64,000 nucleotides of DNA from Devosia yakushimensis. GTDB lineage: Bacteria > Pseudomonadota > Alphaproteobacteria > Rhizobiales > Devosiaceae. The position numbers were made by a program, and so were the translations under genes. Shown here in pieces: positions 51,166 through 58,996 of this stretch (positions are counted from its first letter, which is position 1; every line of letters begins with the position of its first letter). Below the pieces are notes generated by a model. The model saw only the letters and a program-made list of their open reading frames with translations, had not been told where the DNA came from and did not search any database. Location: assembly GCF_030159855.1 (NCBI RefSeq), contig NZ_BSNG01000001.1, positions 3,472,001 through 3,536,000 on the forward strand. Reading direction: 5' to 3'.

Positions 51166-52966
51166 ACTGGCAATGGCTGGGGAGCCCAAGCCGACGTTTA
51201 CCGATCTGGTCAAGCAGGCCTTCATCGACCCGATCAGGTCGGTGCTGATCATCGACGACCAATACCCGACTTGGGAGCAGATCTTCGGCGACGAGGGCTA
51301 CGATTCCGCCGACAAGACCCGATGGACATCGAAGAGCAAGATCCTGAAGGTGATCAAGCAGTTCAGGAACGTGTCGCCAGCGCTGACTGTGGACATCCAT
51401 GACGGCCAGCATAACGAGCAGATCGGCAATTACCTGCACCAGTCCGACCTTTTGGTGCTGGACTATCAACTTGAGAAGAACGAGCCGCACGGCGTCCGTG
51501 CGGCTGAGATCATCGCGGATCTTCTGAACAACAATCACTTCAATCTGGTGATGATTCACACTGCGATCGGCGACCTGGTCGATCCATTCAACGCCATCCT
51601 GATGTCACTGCTCACGCCGTTGACAATCCCGGCGGGCAGGGTGGCTCAGGGCCTGGTATTGATCGAAGCGCTAGAGGATAGCGGTGACCAGGGTTTCGCG
51701 AACGTGCTCGAGGAACTGAAGGCGGCGCTGAATGCGACGGCCTACGTGGCACTCCAGCGCCATGTGATGAGTGACGGCAAGCCGGCCGAATTTATGAAGT
51801 CGGCACTCGAGTTGACAGCATATCGCGAAATCGCGGACCGAGCTGGCTGGAATGTCAATGATAGCCTCAAGGTAATGGAATGGGGCATGTCGTTGCACAA
51901 CGATAAGGTTGCAGCCTACGAAGCGCCGCCGAGGGACCTGCGGTGGAGTGTGCCGGGGAGTCGTCGCAAGGCTTGGATACGGACTAACGGCGGCTTCATC
52001 GCCTTCGCCGACAAGAAGAACACCGAACTGCTGAAAATCCTCCAGGCTGCGATCGAGGATTGGCGTCCGTCCCCGTCGAGGCTCATGTCCTCCCGCATTC
52101 GCGCCGAGATCAGCAAGCAGGGCGCCGGTGCCGAGGACAATGCGCTGAGCGACAAGCACGCGTACTGGCAGTACTACCAAGAGCTTCGCAGCGCCCCGCT
52201 AGACACTTCGCCCGTCGCTCACAAGAATCGCCGAAAGACGCTTCTCGAGAGCCACGCCGCTCGTCATACCGAGCGTCTTCTGGATCTGATCGGCGAGAAG
52301 GCGGTCTCTTTCGGCCTCCAGGTGCTGGAGGCGGATCCGAGCGAAGCGAACGCGAAACGACCAGGGTTCTCAAAGCATTACGCGATCAAGTCCTCGGTCA
52401 AGGAAAGGGATAAGGCGCTGGCACACTACAACGCGCACATCTCAACCAAGCAAATCTCGGGCTGGCATCTCCATCCCGGCCACATCTTCAAGTTCGATCA
52501 GGAGATGTGGGTCTGCCTTTCGCCGTCTTGCGACCTGGTTCCCATGCAGAAGACCACTGCAGCCGTTCGCGATTCCAGTGAGGCTTCGGTGAAGCCGTTC
52601 GTTGCTGTCAGGCTCACTCCGAAGCCGAAATACTCGAGCGCCGAGGTGAATTCCAACACGCTGATATTCTTGATGGAAGGCAACGCTATCAAGACGTACA
52701 GCGTCTATCCCCGGGGCGGCGAGTTCGGTTCGCCCATTTGGAGGCTGTTCATGGCCAAGGACTATGGCAAGTTCGAGATCGGCGAGGACAGGACCGCCGA
52801 TCTCGAGCTCAGCTATCTTTCCGGTAAGGGGCAGAAGATGGAAGTCGAGCCCGTAAAAGCCCGATTGGTCGGCCAGTTGCGATACGAATACGCGTTGAAC
52901 CTGATCCAGAAATTGGGCGTCGAATTCACCAGGATCGGTCTCGACTTCTCCGCGCCAGCGGACTGA
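51158..52966 (+). CDS. Receiver-domain protein with a large unknown C-terminal part
   Basis: A 602-residue protein. Residues about 27-145 look like a response-regulator receiver: the acidic pair D33-D34 in VLIIDDQYP, the candidate phospho-acceptor D102 in LLVLDYQLE, and T135 in MIHTAIGD. No DNA-binding domain of a known type follows. The remaining about 450 residues are mixed alpha/beta, with SPSCDLVPM and WHLHPGHIFKF toward the end. Overlap with the upstream kinase-like gene supports a two-component relationship. The effector function is unknown; I see no nuclease motif. Confidence 0.8.
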   Translation: MTELAMAGEPKPTFTDLVKQAFIDPIRSVLIIDDQYPTWEQIFGDEGYDSADKTRWTSKSKILKVIKQFRNVSPALTVDIHDGQHNEQIGNYLHQSDLLVLDYQLEKNEPHGVRAAEIIADLLNNNHFNLVMIHTAIGDLVDPFNAILMSLLTPLTIPAGRVAQGLVLIEALEDSGDQGFANVLEELKAALNATAYVALQRHVMSDGKPAEFMKSALELTAYREIADRAGWNVNDSLKVMEWGMSLHNDKVAAYEAPPRDLRWSVPGSRRKAWIRTNGGFIAFADKKNTELLKILQAAIEDWRPSPSRLMSSRIRAEISKQGAGAEDNALSDKHAYWQYYQELRSAPLDTSPVAHKNRRKTLLESHAARHTERLLDLIGEKAVSFGLQVLEADPSEANAKRPGFSKHYAIKSSVKERDKALAHYNAHISTKQISGWHLHPGHIFKFDQEMWVCLSPSCDLVPMQKTTAAVRDSSEASVKPFVAVRLTPKPKYSSAEVNSNTLIFLMEGNAIKTYSVYPRGGEFGSPIWRLFMAKDYGKFEIGEDRTADLELSYLSGKGQKMEVEPVKARLVGQLRYEYALNLIQKLGVEFTRIGLDFSAPAD

Positions 52967-52998
52967 GATCTCAGATCCGAACATAGGAGTAGAGGCGA

Positions 52999-53574
52999 AT
53001 GCCGCTTCGTGATGCAGGTGTAAAGATTCGCTGGGACGACGGCATTCGCGAGTTGCGCGACCTGGAGGAGGCGCAGGCCTCATCCGAGGATGGCATCTAC
53101 CTGAACCACGCCTATGCCGACTATCGCGGCGTTCCGATGGACGAGGCGGTCGAATGCGTTGAAGAGGAGGCCCAATTGCTTGCCGATCTGGCAAAAGCCG
53201 ATTGGGACACCGACGAGGCCGAGGAGATCGTCGAGGAGAACATGGGGGCAATGGGGCCGACCTCGTACCTCGATCCCGGTGTCGCTGGCTTGGTCATGGC
53301 TATCTCCGCCCTTGGGGGCACGCCCATCAGCTCATGCAACGGCGGCATCGTCGGAATTTCCGAGCACCGAAGCGACGTTCCCAACATCCTGTTCACGGCA
53401 CCGCCCGAGACCATGGACAAGATCATCCCGCTCGCCAAGGCGAGCGAGGTGGGCCTAATCTTCAACGAGGGATATGCCGAGGCGTTCGTCGATAGGCTGC
53501 CGAATTTTCATCGGCTCGCTAGGAGGTTATTGGATTTGCCACCTTTTGGCATCGCGCCCAGCGACGGGGACTAA
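52999..53574 (+). CDS. Hypothetical protein, last gene of the methyltransferase operon
   Basis: A 191-residue acidic protein, 32 bp after the receiver gene, with GGAG upstream. A conserved-looking core, SYLDPGVAGLVMAISALGG followed by TPISSCNGGI, precedes a segment with SEHRSDVPNILFTAPP. The acidic N-terminal half (residues 40-85) is helical. Family not recognised, but the compact core suggests a folded domain. Co-transcription suggests it works with the GHKL/receiver pair. Confidence 0.75.
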   Translation: MPLRDAGVKIRWDDGIRELRDLEEAQASSEDGIYLNHAYADYRGVPMDEAVECVEEEAQLLADLAKADWDTDEAEEIVEENMGAMGPTSYLDPGVAGLVMAISALGGTPISSCNGGIVGISEHRSDVPNILFTAPPETMDKIIPLAKASEVGLIFNEGYAEAFVDRLPNFHRLARRLLDLPPFGIAPSDGD

Positions 53575-53834
53575 AGCGGAAGAATGGAGCGGAGCGGCTT
53601 CAGCATCGTGATCAATGAGGTCGATATCGTGCCACAGGTGTTCGAACCCTGGATGCTAAGCGCACGACTGCGACAGAATTAATTGCGCACAGAAGGAAGT
53701 AGGTATGGCTTGGCAGTCCCACTCGACCCGACGCTCGCCAAGTCAACACGGATGTCCGCTTTTCGGGACTGTTCTCAGCCGCGTGAACGGCCGAAATGAG
53801 GGCGCGAAGCAGCCATCTCGCTTTACAGCCGCAA

Positions 53835-54251
53835 TCAGCGATCTGACCAGGCCGAGACCATGTGTGCCAAGGACCGCCGCAGGAGAACAGCCTGGCGCCG
53901 AATGGTCTCGTCCATAATGACGTCGTCATCCAATAGACCCACGGCGAGAGCCTCATAGCGAATGGCGATGCCCTGGAGCGTGGTGGCGGGCACGCACGCG
54001 ATCTGCTCGCATAGCCGCTCCAGGTCGGTCCGAGCATCAGACCATGCCGTCCAGACACGAGGCGTGTCCTGCTGCTGCCATTGGCGATAGAGATTGCGAA
54101 CCCGGCGCTTTTGCCGTTCCAGCTCAAGCCCAAGACTGATCAGGTCGTGGTCACCGAGATATTCTGCTTATTGGGACAGTGTGAACCCAGCCGGGGACAG
54201 AGCCAGCATGGCGCTTGCTACAATCACCTGCCGTCGTGTTGCTCTAGCCAT
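53835..54251 (-). pseudogene. Small exported-type protein with an in-frame stop
   Basis: Frame starting MARATRRQVIVASAMLALSPA (twin-Arg-like, signal-like), stopped by TAA at 54,168-54,170, then continuing in frame AEYLGDHDLISLGLELERQ, NLYRQWQQQDTP and ETIRRQAVLLRRSLAHMV before a stop at 53,835. Small proteins with an N-terminal signal and helical body are common next to integrases in Alphaproteobacteria. The stop at codon 28 would remove most of the product. The frame 53,612-54,133 on the same strand is in a different register and is not coding. Confidence 0.55.
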
Positions 54252-54331
54252 GTCTGCTCTCGTCCATTGCTGGACGGACAAAGCGGTGATTTGCAGAACA
54301 AGTCTATGCGCCGCATGATACCGGTTCGGAC

Positions 54332-54574
54332 TTAGCCCAGGTTCTTGACGAAGGCCGAGAACAACGATTGCGGATCGGCATTGAGCGCTTGGGCAATAGC
54401 CAAAAACTCCACGACATCGATGCGTCGTTCACCGCCCTCATACTTTGCGACAAAGGACTGCGGCCGACCGATCAGGCTGGCCACATCGGCTTGGGTCAGC
54501 CCCTGAGATTTGCGCTGGGCAGCGAGCAGCTCTCGCAGAACCTGATATTCTGGACTGTGGATGGAGCTGCTCAT
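54332..54574 (-). CDS. XRE family helix-turn-helix regulator
   Basis: An 80-residue protein that is almost only the HTH: LRELLAAQRKSQGLTQADVASLIG, then RPQSFVAKYEGGERRIDVVEFLAIAQALN. Typical small Cro/CI-like regulator. It lies upstream of the GIY-YIG gene in the opposite direction and is probably a control gene of the integration region. Confidence 0.9.
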   Translation of the reverse strand: MSSSIHSPEYQVLRELLAAQRKSQGLTQADVASLIGRPQSFVAKYEGGERRIDVVEFLAIAQALNADPQSLFSAFVKNLG

Positions 54575-54693
54575 TCCGCGCCTAGAGGGACGATGAGCGC
54601 AGCAAGTTGATCCTATTGCGGGATTATCCCAAATAGGGATTTATTCATCTCTCTATGGTCTTTTGCCCACTTGGCTACCACCAGCAGAAGCCC

Positions 54694-55596
54694 ATGACCG
54701 CAGCTGCAGCTTTCGCCTCCCGCACACTTCGGGTCTATCTTGAAGATGGAACGCCCCAAGGGCTCATCGCCATCGATGCCGGTAATTGGACAGGGAAAAT
54801 ACTCTGTGCGCCGGCCAGCCGCGTCAAACAGCTGCTCAAGAGATCCGAAGCAGCCCATGGCGGGATCTATGTCATGATCGGCGAGGATATGGAGCGGCCC
54901 GGCGGCAAGCTGACCTATATCGGGGAAGCCGATGATGTCGCCAGCCGTATGCGAACTCATCTGCACCGGAACACGATGGACTTTGAGCGCCTCGCCCTTG
55001 TTGTGACGGTCAATAACAGCTTGGATAAGTCGCGCAGCCGTTTCCTGGAGAGCCAATTACTCAAGCGGGTAAGTGAGGCCGGCCGAGCGCGTTTGGCGAA
55101 CCAGCGGTTTCCAGAATACGAGGGTCTTTCTGAATTTGACCGAGTGGATATGGAAACGTTCATCGAGCAGGCGCTGCTCATCCTGCCGCTGTTTGGCTTT
55201 GACATCTTCCGGCAGTTGAGCCCCGATAGAGTCCTTCCTTCTCAATTCCCCTCAGCCAGCAGTGACATTTTCGTCTTTGCCACTGGCGAGGCATCGGCCA
55301 GCGCCCCCGAGACTGATGATGGGTTTGTTGTTCTAGCCGGCTCTACAGCCCGACGAACCACCACAGCTACCTTGCCGGACACCTATCGGAGTTTGCGGGA
55401 GCAACTCCGTGCACGAGGGGCGCTTGCTGCGACCCCAGCAGGATCGCTCCTCTTTACTCAGGATGTTGTCTTCACCAGCCCCTCCGCTGCTGCTGCCATT
55501 GTCGCTGGCCGCAGTGCGAGCGGACCGCACGAATGGAAACATGAACCCTCGGGCCTACTGCTCAAGGATTGGAAAGCGGACGCGATAGGGGGTTAG
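54694..55596 (+). CDS. GIY-YIG nuclease family protein
   Basis: About 300 residues from the ATG of MTAAAAFA; a start at 54,655 would add 13 residues, and neither has a strong ribosome site. The GIY-YIG core is GGIYVMIGEDMERPGGKLTYIG followed by ADDVASRMRTHL and a C-terminal Glu in FLESQLL. The C-terminal half (about 180-300) is unassigned. Similar proteins are found in islands next to XRE genes and integrases. A nuclease role in element maintenance or defence is inferred. Confidence 0.85.
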   Translation: MTAAAAFASRTLRVYLEDGTPQGLIAIDAGNWTGKILCAPASRVKQLLKRSEAAHGGIYVMIGEDMERPGGKLTYIGEADDVASRMRTHLHRNTMDFERLALVVTVNNSLDKSRSRFLESQLLKRVSEAGRARLANQRFPEYEGLSEFDRVDMETFIEQALLILPLFGFDIFRQLSPDRVLPSQFPSASSDIFVFATGEASASAPETDDGFVVLAGSTARRTTTATLPDTYRSLREQLRARGALAATPAGSLLFTQDVVFTSPSAAAAIVAGRSASGPHEWKHEPSGLLLKDWKADAIGG

Positions 55597-55731
55597 CGTC
55601 CCGTATCTGACCGCAACACACTACAATCGCCAATATTGATCGCCACAAAGGCTCACACAGCCCGTTATCGGAGCTCCATGGCGTCCAAGCACCAGTCTGA
55701 GTGGTAATCCCGCCGTTGGCCGCCTGTGCGC

Positions 55732-56940
55732 TCACGTTGGCCTTTGGCCCTTCCCTGCCAGATACGCAGCCCATGCGTCCATGAGAGAACGGCGCTTCGC
55801 CAGATAGTCAGACCGATTGTATGCCTGCTCAACTGCATTGCCCACGGCATGCGCCAACGAGGCTTCGATCAGCTCACGAGGATAGTCCGTTTCGTCACGC
55901 GCCCAGGTAGAAAACGTTGCTCGGAAGCCGTGCACAGTCTCGCCGGTACCACGGATGCCGCGCAGGCACTGCAGCATCGCCATATTGGAGAGCTTCCCGC
56001 GGGGGCCAGGGAATACCAAGTCACTGGTACGTTCCATGGACTTCAGCAACTTTACCGCCTCGCTCGACAGCGCCACGCGATGCTCGGCCCCTGCCTTCAT
56101 GCGCTCGGCCGGGATGATCCATGTCGCAGCATCCAGGTCGATCTCGTTCCACCGGGCCCCGATGATTTCGCCAGTCCGGCTGGCACAGAGAATGAGCAGG
56201 ATTAGAGCCTTTGCGCTAATACTCTCCAGCTTACGCAGATCGGCCATCAGGCCGCGCATCTCCGCATGGGGAACGGCCTTGTGGTGCTCGATCTTCTGCA
56301 CCTTGCCGATGGCGGGCAGCAGATGGCTCAATTCACCACCCTGCCAGCGCGCCGGGTTCTCACCGGCCCGGTACTTCTTGGCCCCGGCCCAACCCAGCAC
56401 CTTCTCAATGCGGCCACGCAACCGGCTGGCGGTCTCTGGCTTGGTCAGCCAGATCGGCTTGAGGATCTTATAGACATGGTCGACCGTCACCTGGTCGACC
56501 GGCAGCTTGCCGATCACTGGTCCGGCATACATGCGCAAGGTACTTTCCCACTGATCGATATGCTTCTGGTTCTTCCAGCTCGCCCGGTGGCCTTCGATAT
56601 ACTCCCCGGCGCACCATGCGAAGGTGGGGACGTCCGATTGGACTTGGCGTTCCAGCCGTAGGCTCTCCTTGACCGCGCGACGCTCCTCGATCGGGCTGCC
56701 GCCATTGACCAGCTTAGCCCGCTCCACCACCGCCAGTTCCTTAGCGCGGCTCAGCGGTACGTCGCTGGCCCGACCCAAGCCGATCCAATGGGTCTTGCCG
56801 TTGCGGCTATAGCGGAACACCCAGCTGCGGGTGCCCTGCTCACGGATCTGCAGATAGAGCTGGTTGTCGACGCGGTGCGTTCCATTGTCGCTGAGCGCCG
56901 CCACCTGCTGGGCAGACAGCGCGCGCTTGCCCTGGGCCAT
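55732..56940 (-). CDS. Tyrosine-type integrase, P4 family
   Basis: A 402-residue recombinase starting at the ATG of MAQGKRALS with GGAGG upstream; a longer frame to 57,348 crosses the tRNA and is rejected. The N-terminal arm-binding domain (DUF4102) is LYLQIREQGTRSWVFRYSRNGKTHWIGLG. The catalytic domain keeps the Arg in CASRTGEIIGARW, HGFRATFSTWARD (HxxR) and the Tyr in EQAYNRSD. It lies 238 bp from tRNA-Ser and reads away from it, the usual position for an integrase targeting a tRNA 3' end. Confidence 0.94.
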   Translation of the reverse strand: MAQGKRALSAQQVAALSDNGTHRVDNQLYLQIREQGTRSWVFRYSRNGKTHWIGLGRASDVPLSRAKELAVVERAKLVNGGSPIEERRAVKESLRLERQVQSDVPTFAWCAGEYIEGHRASWKNQKHIDQWESTLRMYAGPVIGKLPVDQVTVDHVYKILKPIWLTKPETASRLRGRIEKVLGWAGAKKYRAGENPARWQGGELSHLLPAIGKVQKIEHHKAVPHAEMRGLMADLRKLESISAKALILLILCASRTGEIIGARWNEIDLDAATWIIPAERMKAGAEHRVALSSEAVKLLKSMERTSDLVFPGPRGKLSNMAMLQCLRGIRGTGETVHGFRATFSTWARDETDYPRELIEASLAHAVGNAVEQAYNRSDYLAKRRSLMDAWAAYLAGKGQRPT

Positions 56941-57175
56941 CGTAACCTCCGACTGGTTAAGTCGGGCGGACCATCGCTCTGCTCGGGGGACAAGTCCAGT
57001 GGATAAGGACCTACGAGCCGACCTACGGTCTGAGCACAGTGGGAGACGGCCGGATTCTGGGCACATATTGCGTTTCGGGCGGAGAAACCCGCCGCAGAAA
57101 GCCCCGAACAGAGGGGTGCCGGACGGAAATTGCTCGCCTATTGCGCCAACGTGGAGAAACTGCCGGAAAGGGATA

Positions 57176-57191
57176 AATGGCGGAGAGAAAG
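57176..57191 (+). repeat. attR-like direct repeat at tRNA-Ser 3' end
   Basis: AATGGCGGAGAGAAAG covers the CCA tail, the acceptor-stem 3' strand and the first bases of the T-arm of tRNA-Ser(GGA). Identical to 15,064-15,079. It marks the right end of the island. Confidence 0.8.
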
Positions 57192-57267
57192 GGATTCGAA
57201 CCCTTGAGACGGTTCCCCGCCTACACACTTTCCAGGCGTGCGCCTTCGACCACTCGGCCATCTCTCC
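57178..57267 (-). tRNA. tRNA-Ser (GGA)
   Basis: A 90-base gene with a GGAGAGA acceptor stem, a long variable arm (class II) and anticodon loop CTGGAAA with anticodon GGA. The CCA end is encoded. The T-arm ends GGTTCGAATCC. The 3' end overlaps the island repeat, and integration left the gene intact. Confidence 0.96.
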
Positions 57268-57510
57268 GCATCGCCTTATCCCCGGGCTGGAATCGCCGGA
57301 GGGGCCGACGGTCAGGCCGGCGCGAGCGAGGCGCAATATACTTATCAACGGGTTCGGCGCAAGGGATCACGTCAAAGAGATGACGATTGTTTTTCATGAG
57401 GGCGCTCCCCATCTTGTGGGGCGACCCGCCCGCATGGCAAAAGAAGGTTGTGCACGGGAGGAACGGGTAAGCCAGCCACACCTTATCCCCGTCCAGCACA
57501 GGGAAAGCGG
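57268..57510. other. Gene-free stretch upstream of the tRNA
   Basis: 243 bp between the tRNA 5' end and the next rightward gene. It should hold the tRNA promoter on the minus strand. Nothing else recognised. Confidence 0.4.
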
Positions 57511-57834
57511 ATGCGGCTTATTTTGCGAATTGCCGGTACCTGGCTGATCGGCCTGGCGCTGGTTCTGCTGGTTATCGATGGCACCCGCTCGCTGGGCGCC
57601 AATGCAGTGATGTTCACGAGCCTCGCCGATGCCTGGACCCAGGTGCATGGGGCAAGCCTTGATGCAGTGCGCAGCTTTTTCGATAGCCGGTTCTTTGCCG
57701 ACCTGCTGGAGCGGGGGCTTGATGCGCTGCTGACCTATCCGGCTTTCGCCGTGTTCGGCGTACCCGGAATCGTCCTGGCGCTGGCCGGGCGGACACCCCG
57801 GCGCGAGCGCTTCGTGCGGCAGGACCAGATCTGA
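57511..57834 (+). CDS. Small membrane protein, unknown
   Basis: A 107-residue protein starting at the ATG after GGGAAAGCGG. It has an N-terminal membrane helix (LILRIAGTWLIGLALVLLVID) and a second near the C-terminus (FAVFGVPGIVLALA), with a basic tail. It is conserved-looking in composition, but I do not recognise the family. It is upstream of msrA by 35 bp and may be co-transcribed. Confidence 0.7.
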   Translation: MRLILRIAGTWLIGLALVLLVIDGTRSLGANAVMFTSLADAWTQVHGASLDAVRSFFDSRFFADLLERGLDALLTYPAFAVFGVPGIVLALAGRTPRRERFVRQDQI

Positions 57835-57869
57835 TTTCTTCGCCTTTACGGCATGAAAGGAAGCATCCC

Positions 57870-58526
57870 ATGTTCTTTAAATCCAAGCCCAGCACTCTTC
57901 CCGCCGCTGCCGATGCGCTGCCGGGCCGCGACACGCAAATGCCTGTGGCCGCTCAGCATTATGTCAATGGCGCAGCGCTCAAGGGACCCTATCCGGTTGA
58001 AGCCGAGACAATCTATTTCGGGCTGGGATGCTTCTGGGGCGCCGAACGCCTGTTCTGGCAATTGCCCGGCGTGAGCGTGACCGCGGTGGGCTATCAGGGC
58101 GGCAGCACGCCCAACCCGACCTATGAGGAAGTATGTTCGGGGATGACCGGGCATACCGAGGCGGTCAAGGTGGTCTATGACCCCGGGACGATCAGCCTTG
58201 AGACCCTGCTCAAGACCTTCTGGGAGGAGCACGACCCGACCCAGGGCATGCGGCAGGGCAATGATGTGGGCACGCAATATCGCTCGGCCATCTATACCAC
58301 GACGCCCGAACAGGCGGAGGCCGTGGCAGCCAGCAAGGCGGTCTATCAGGCCGCTTTGACGGCGCGGGGGCTGGGCGCCATCACCACCGAGATATCCCCG
58401 GCCGGCGAATTCTATTATGCGGAAACTTATCACCAGCAATATCTGGCGAAGAATCCGAACGGCTATTGCGGCCTGGCGGGCACGGGCGTCTCGTGCCCGA
58501 TCGGTACGGGCGTTGCCGCCGAATAG
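57870..58526 (+). CDS. msrA: Peptide-methionine (S)-S-oxide reductase
   Basis: A 218-residue protein with the MsrA nucleophile motif GCFWGAE and downstream YAETYHQQYL, GTGVSCPIGTGV at the end (resolving Cys). It repairs oxidised methionine with thioredoxin. The start ATG follows AAAGGAAG. It lies in the right flank of the island and has a terminator right after it. Confidence 0.96.
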   Translation: MFFKSKPSTLPAAADALPGRDTQMPVAAQHYVNGAALKGPYPVEAETIYFGLGCFWGAERLFWQLPGVSVTAVGYQGGSTPNPTYEEVCSGMTGHTEAVKVVYDPGTISLETLLKTFWEEHDPTQGMRQGNDVGTQYRSAIYTTTPEQAEAVAASKAVYQAALTARGLGAITTEISPAGEFYYAETYHQQYLAKNPNGYCGLAGTGVSCPIGTGVAAE

Positions 58527-58550
58527 GGCAAGAATCGGCTAAGATCCTAC

Positions 58551-58580
58551 GCCGATCCGGTTCACCGGATCGGCGTTTTG
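58551..58580 (+). terminator. Rho-independent terminator of msrA
   Basis: A 10-bp stem, GCCGATCCGG / CCGGATCGGC, with a TTCA loop and GTTTTGG downstream, 25 bp after the msrA stop. Confidence 0.8.
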
Positions 58581-58604
58581 GTTAGCAGACTGTTAGCATT
58601 GAGC

Positions 58605-58964
58605 ATGACACATCCCCTCATCATGCATCGCCCGGGCTTCGAGGCGTTCATCCTGAGCCTGCCGCGCGCGACCCTGGTGCGGCAATGGCGGGACGATTCG
58701 GTGGGCAAGATCGGCGGCAAGGTTTTCGCCCTGCTCGATCGCGACCCCGGCGATATCTGGCTCAAGGTTTCCGACATGGCCTATGAGCTGTTGACCGAGC
58801 TGGATGGCATCAGGCCGGCACCCTATTTCGCCCGGGCGGGATGGGTGGCGATCTCAGCCGAAAGTCCGCTGAGCGAAGATGAGATCAAAGCCTATCTCGT
58901 CGAGGCGCACCGGTTGGTGACGCTGCGGCTGACGCGGAAGGCGCGGGCGGAACTGGGGCTCTGA
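58605..58964 (+). CDS. MmcQ/YjbR family protein
   Basis: A 119-residue protein with the family pattern: LPRATLVRQWRDDSVGKIGGKVFALLD, then KVSDMAYELLTELDGIRPAPYFARAGWVAI. Members have a double-wing fold; some are proposed to bind DNA, and function is unclear. Starts at the ATG after the terminator; there is no obvious ribosome site. Convergent with the GT-C-like gene. Confidence 0.88.
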   Translation: MTHPLIMHRPGFEAFILSLPRATLVRQWRDDSVGKIGGKVFALLDRDPGDIWLKVSDMAYELLTELDGIRPAPYFARAGWVAISAESPLSEDEIKAYLVEAHRLVTLRLTRKARAELGL

Positions 58965-58996
58965 CGGTTTTGGACGGATGGATTGGGGCTCTCAAC

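Larger units (their letters stand above)
15080..57175. mobile_element. Probable integrative genomic island in tRNA-Ser(GGA), about 42 kb
   Basis: Bounded by the 16-bp direct repeats at 15,064 and 57,176. The right repeat is the tRNA-Ser 3' end, and a P4-type tyrosine integrase sits just inside it, reading away from the tRNA, as in typical tRNA-targeting islands. Inside are a P4-like primase/helicase module (decayed), a defence-like block, an XRE regulator and metabolic cargo. Base composition inside is visibly less GC-rich than the flanks, especially at 15.1-16.6 kb and 23-41 kb. Removing it would place the araC-like gene directly next to the tRNA 3' end. No conjugation genes are seen, so transfer would need a helper. 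Confidence 0.72.

Noticed and set aside
49306..51252. 648-codon leftward frame opposite the GHKL gene
   Set aside because: The rightward frame has clear GHKL motifs and coupled neighbours. The leftward one has no start signal and reads as antisense of those motifs.
48190..52966. Identity with the Detocs defensive two-component system
   Set aside because: Detocs response regulators carry a nucleoside phosphorylase effector. The receiver here has an unrelated C-terminal part, although a phosphorylase-like gene is nearby in the opposite direction.
53612..54133. 173-codon leftward frame near the XRE gene
   Set aside because: Codon choice looks shifted (Ser/Arg/Pro-rich). The register one base over gives a protein-like helical sequence, so I call the pseudogene at 53,835-54,251 instead.
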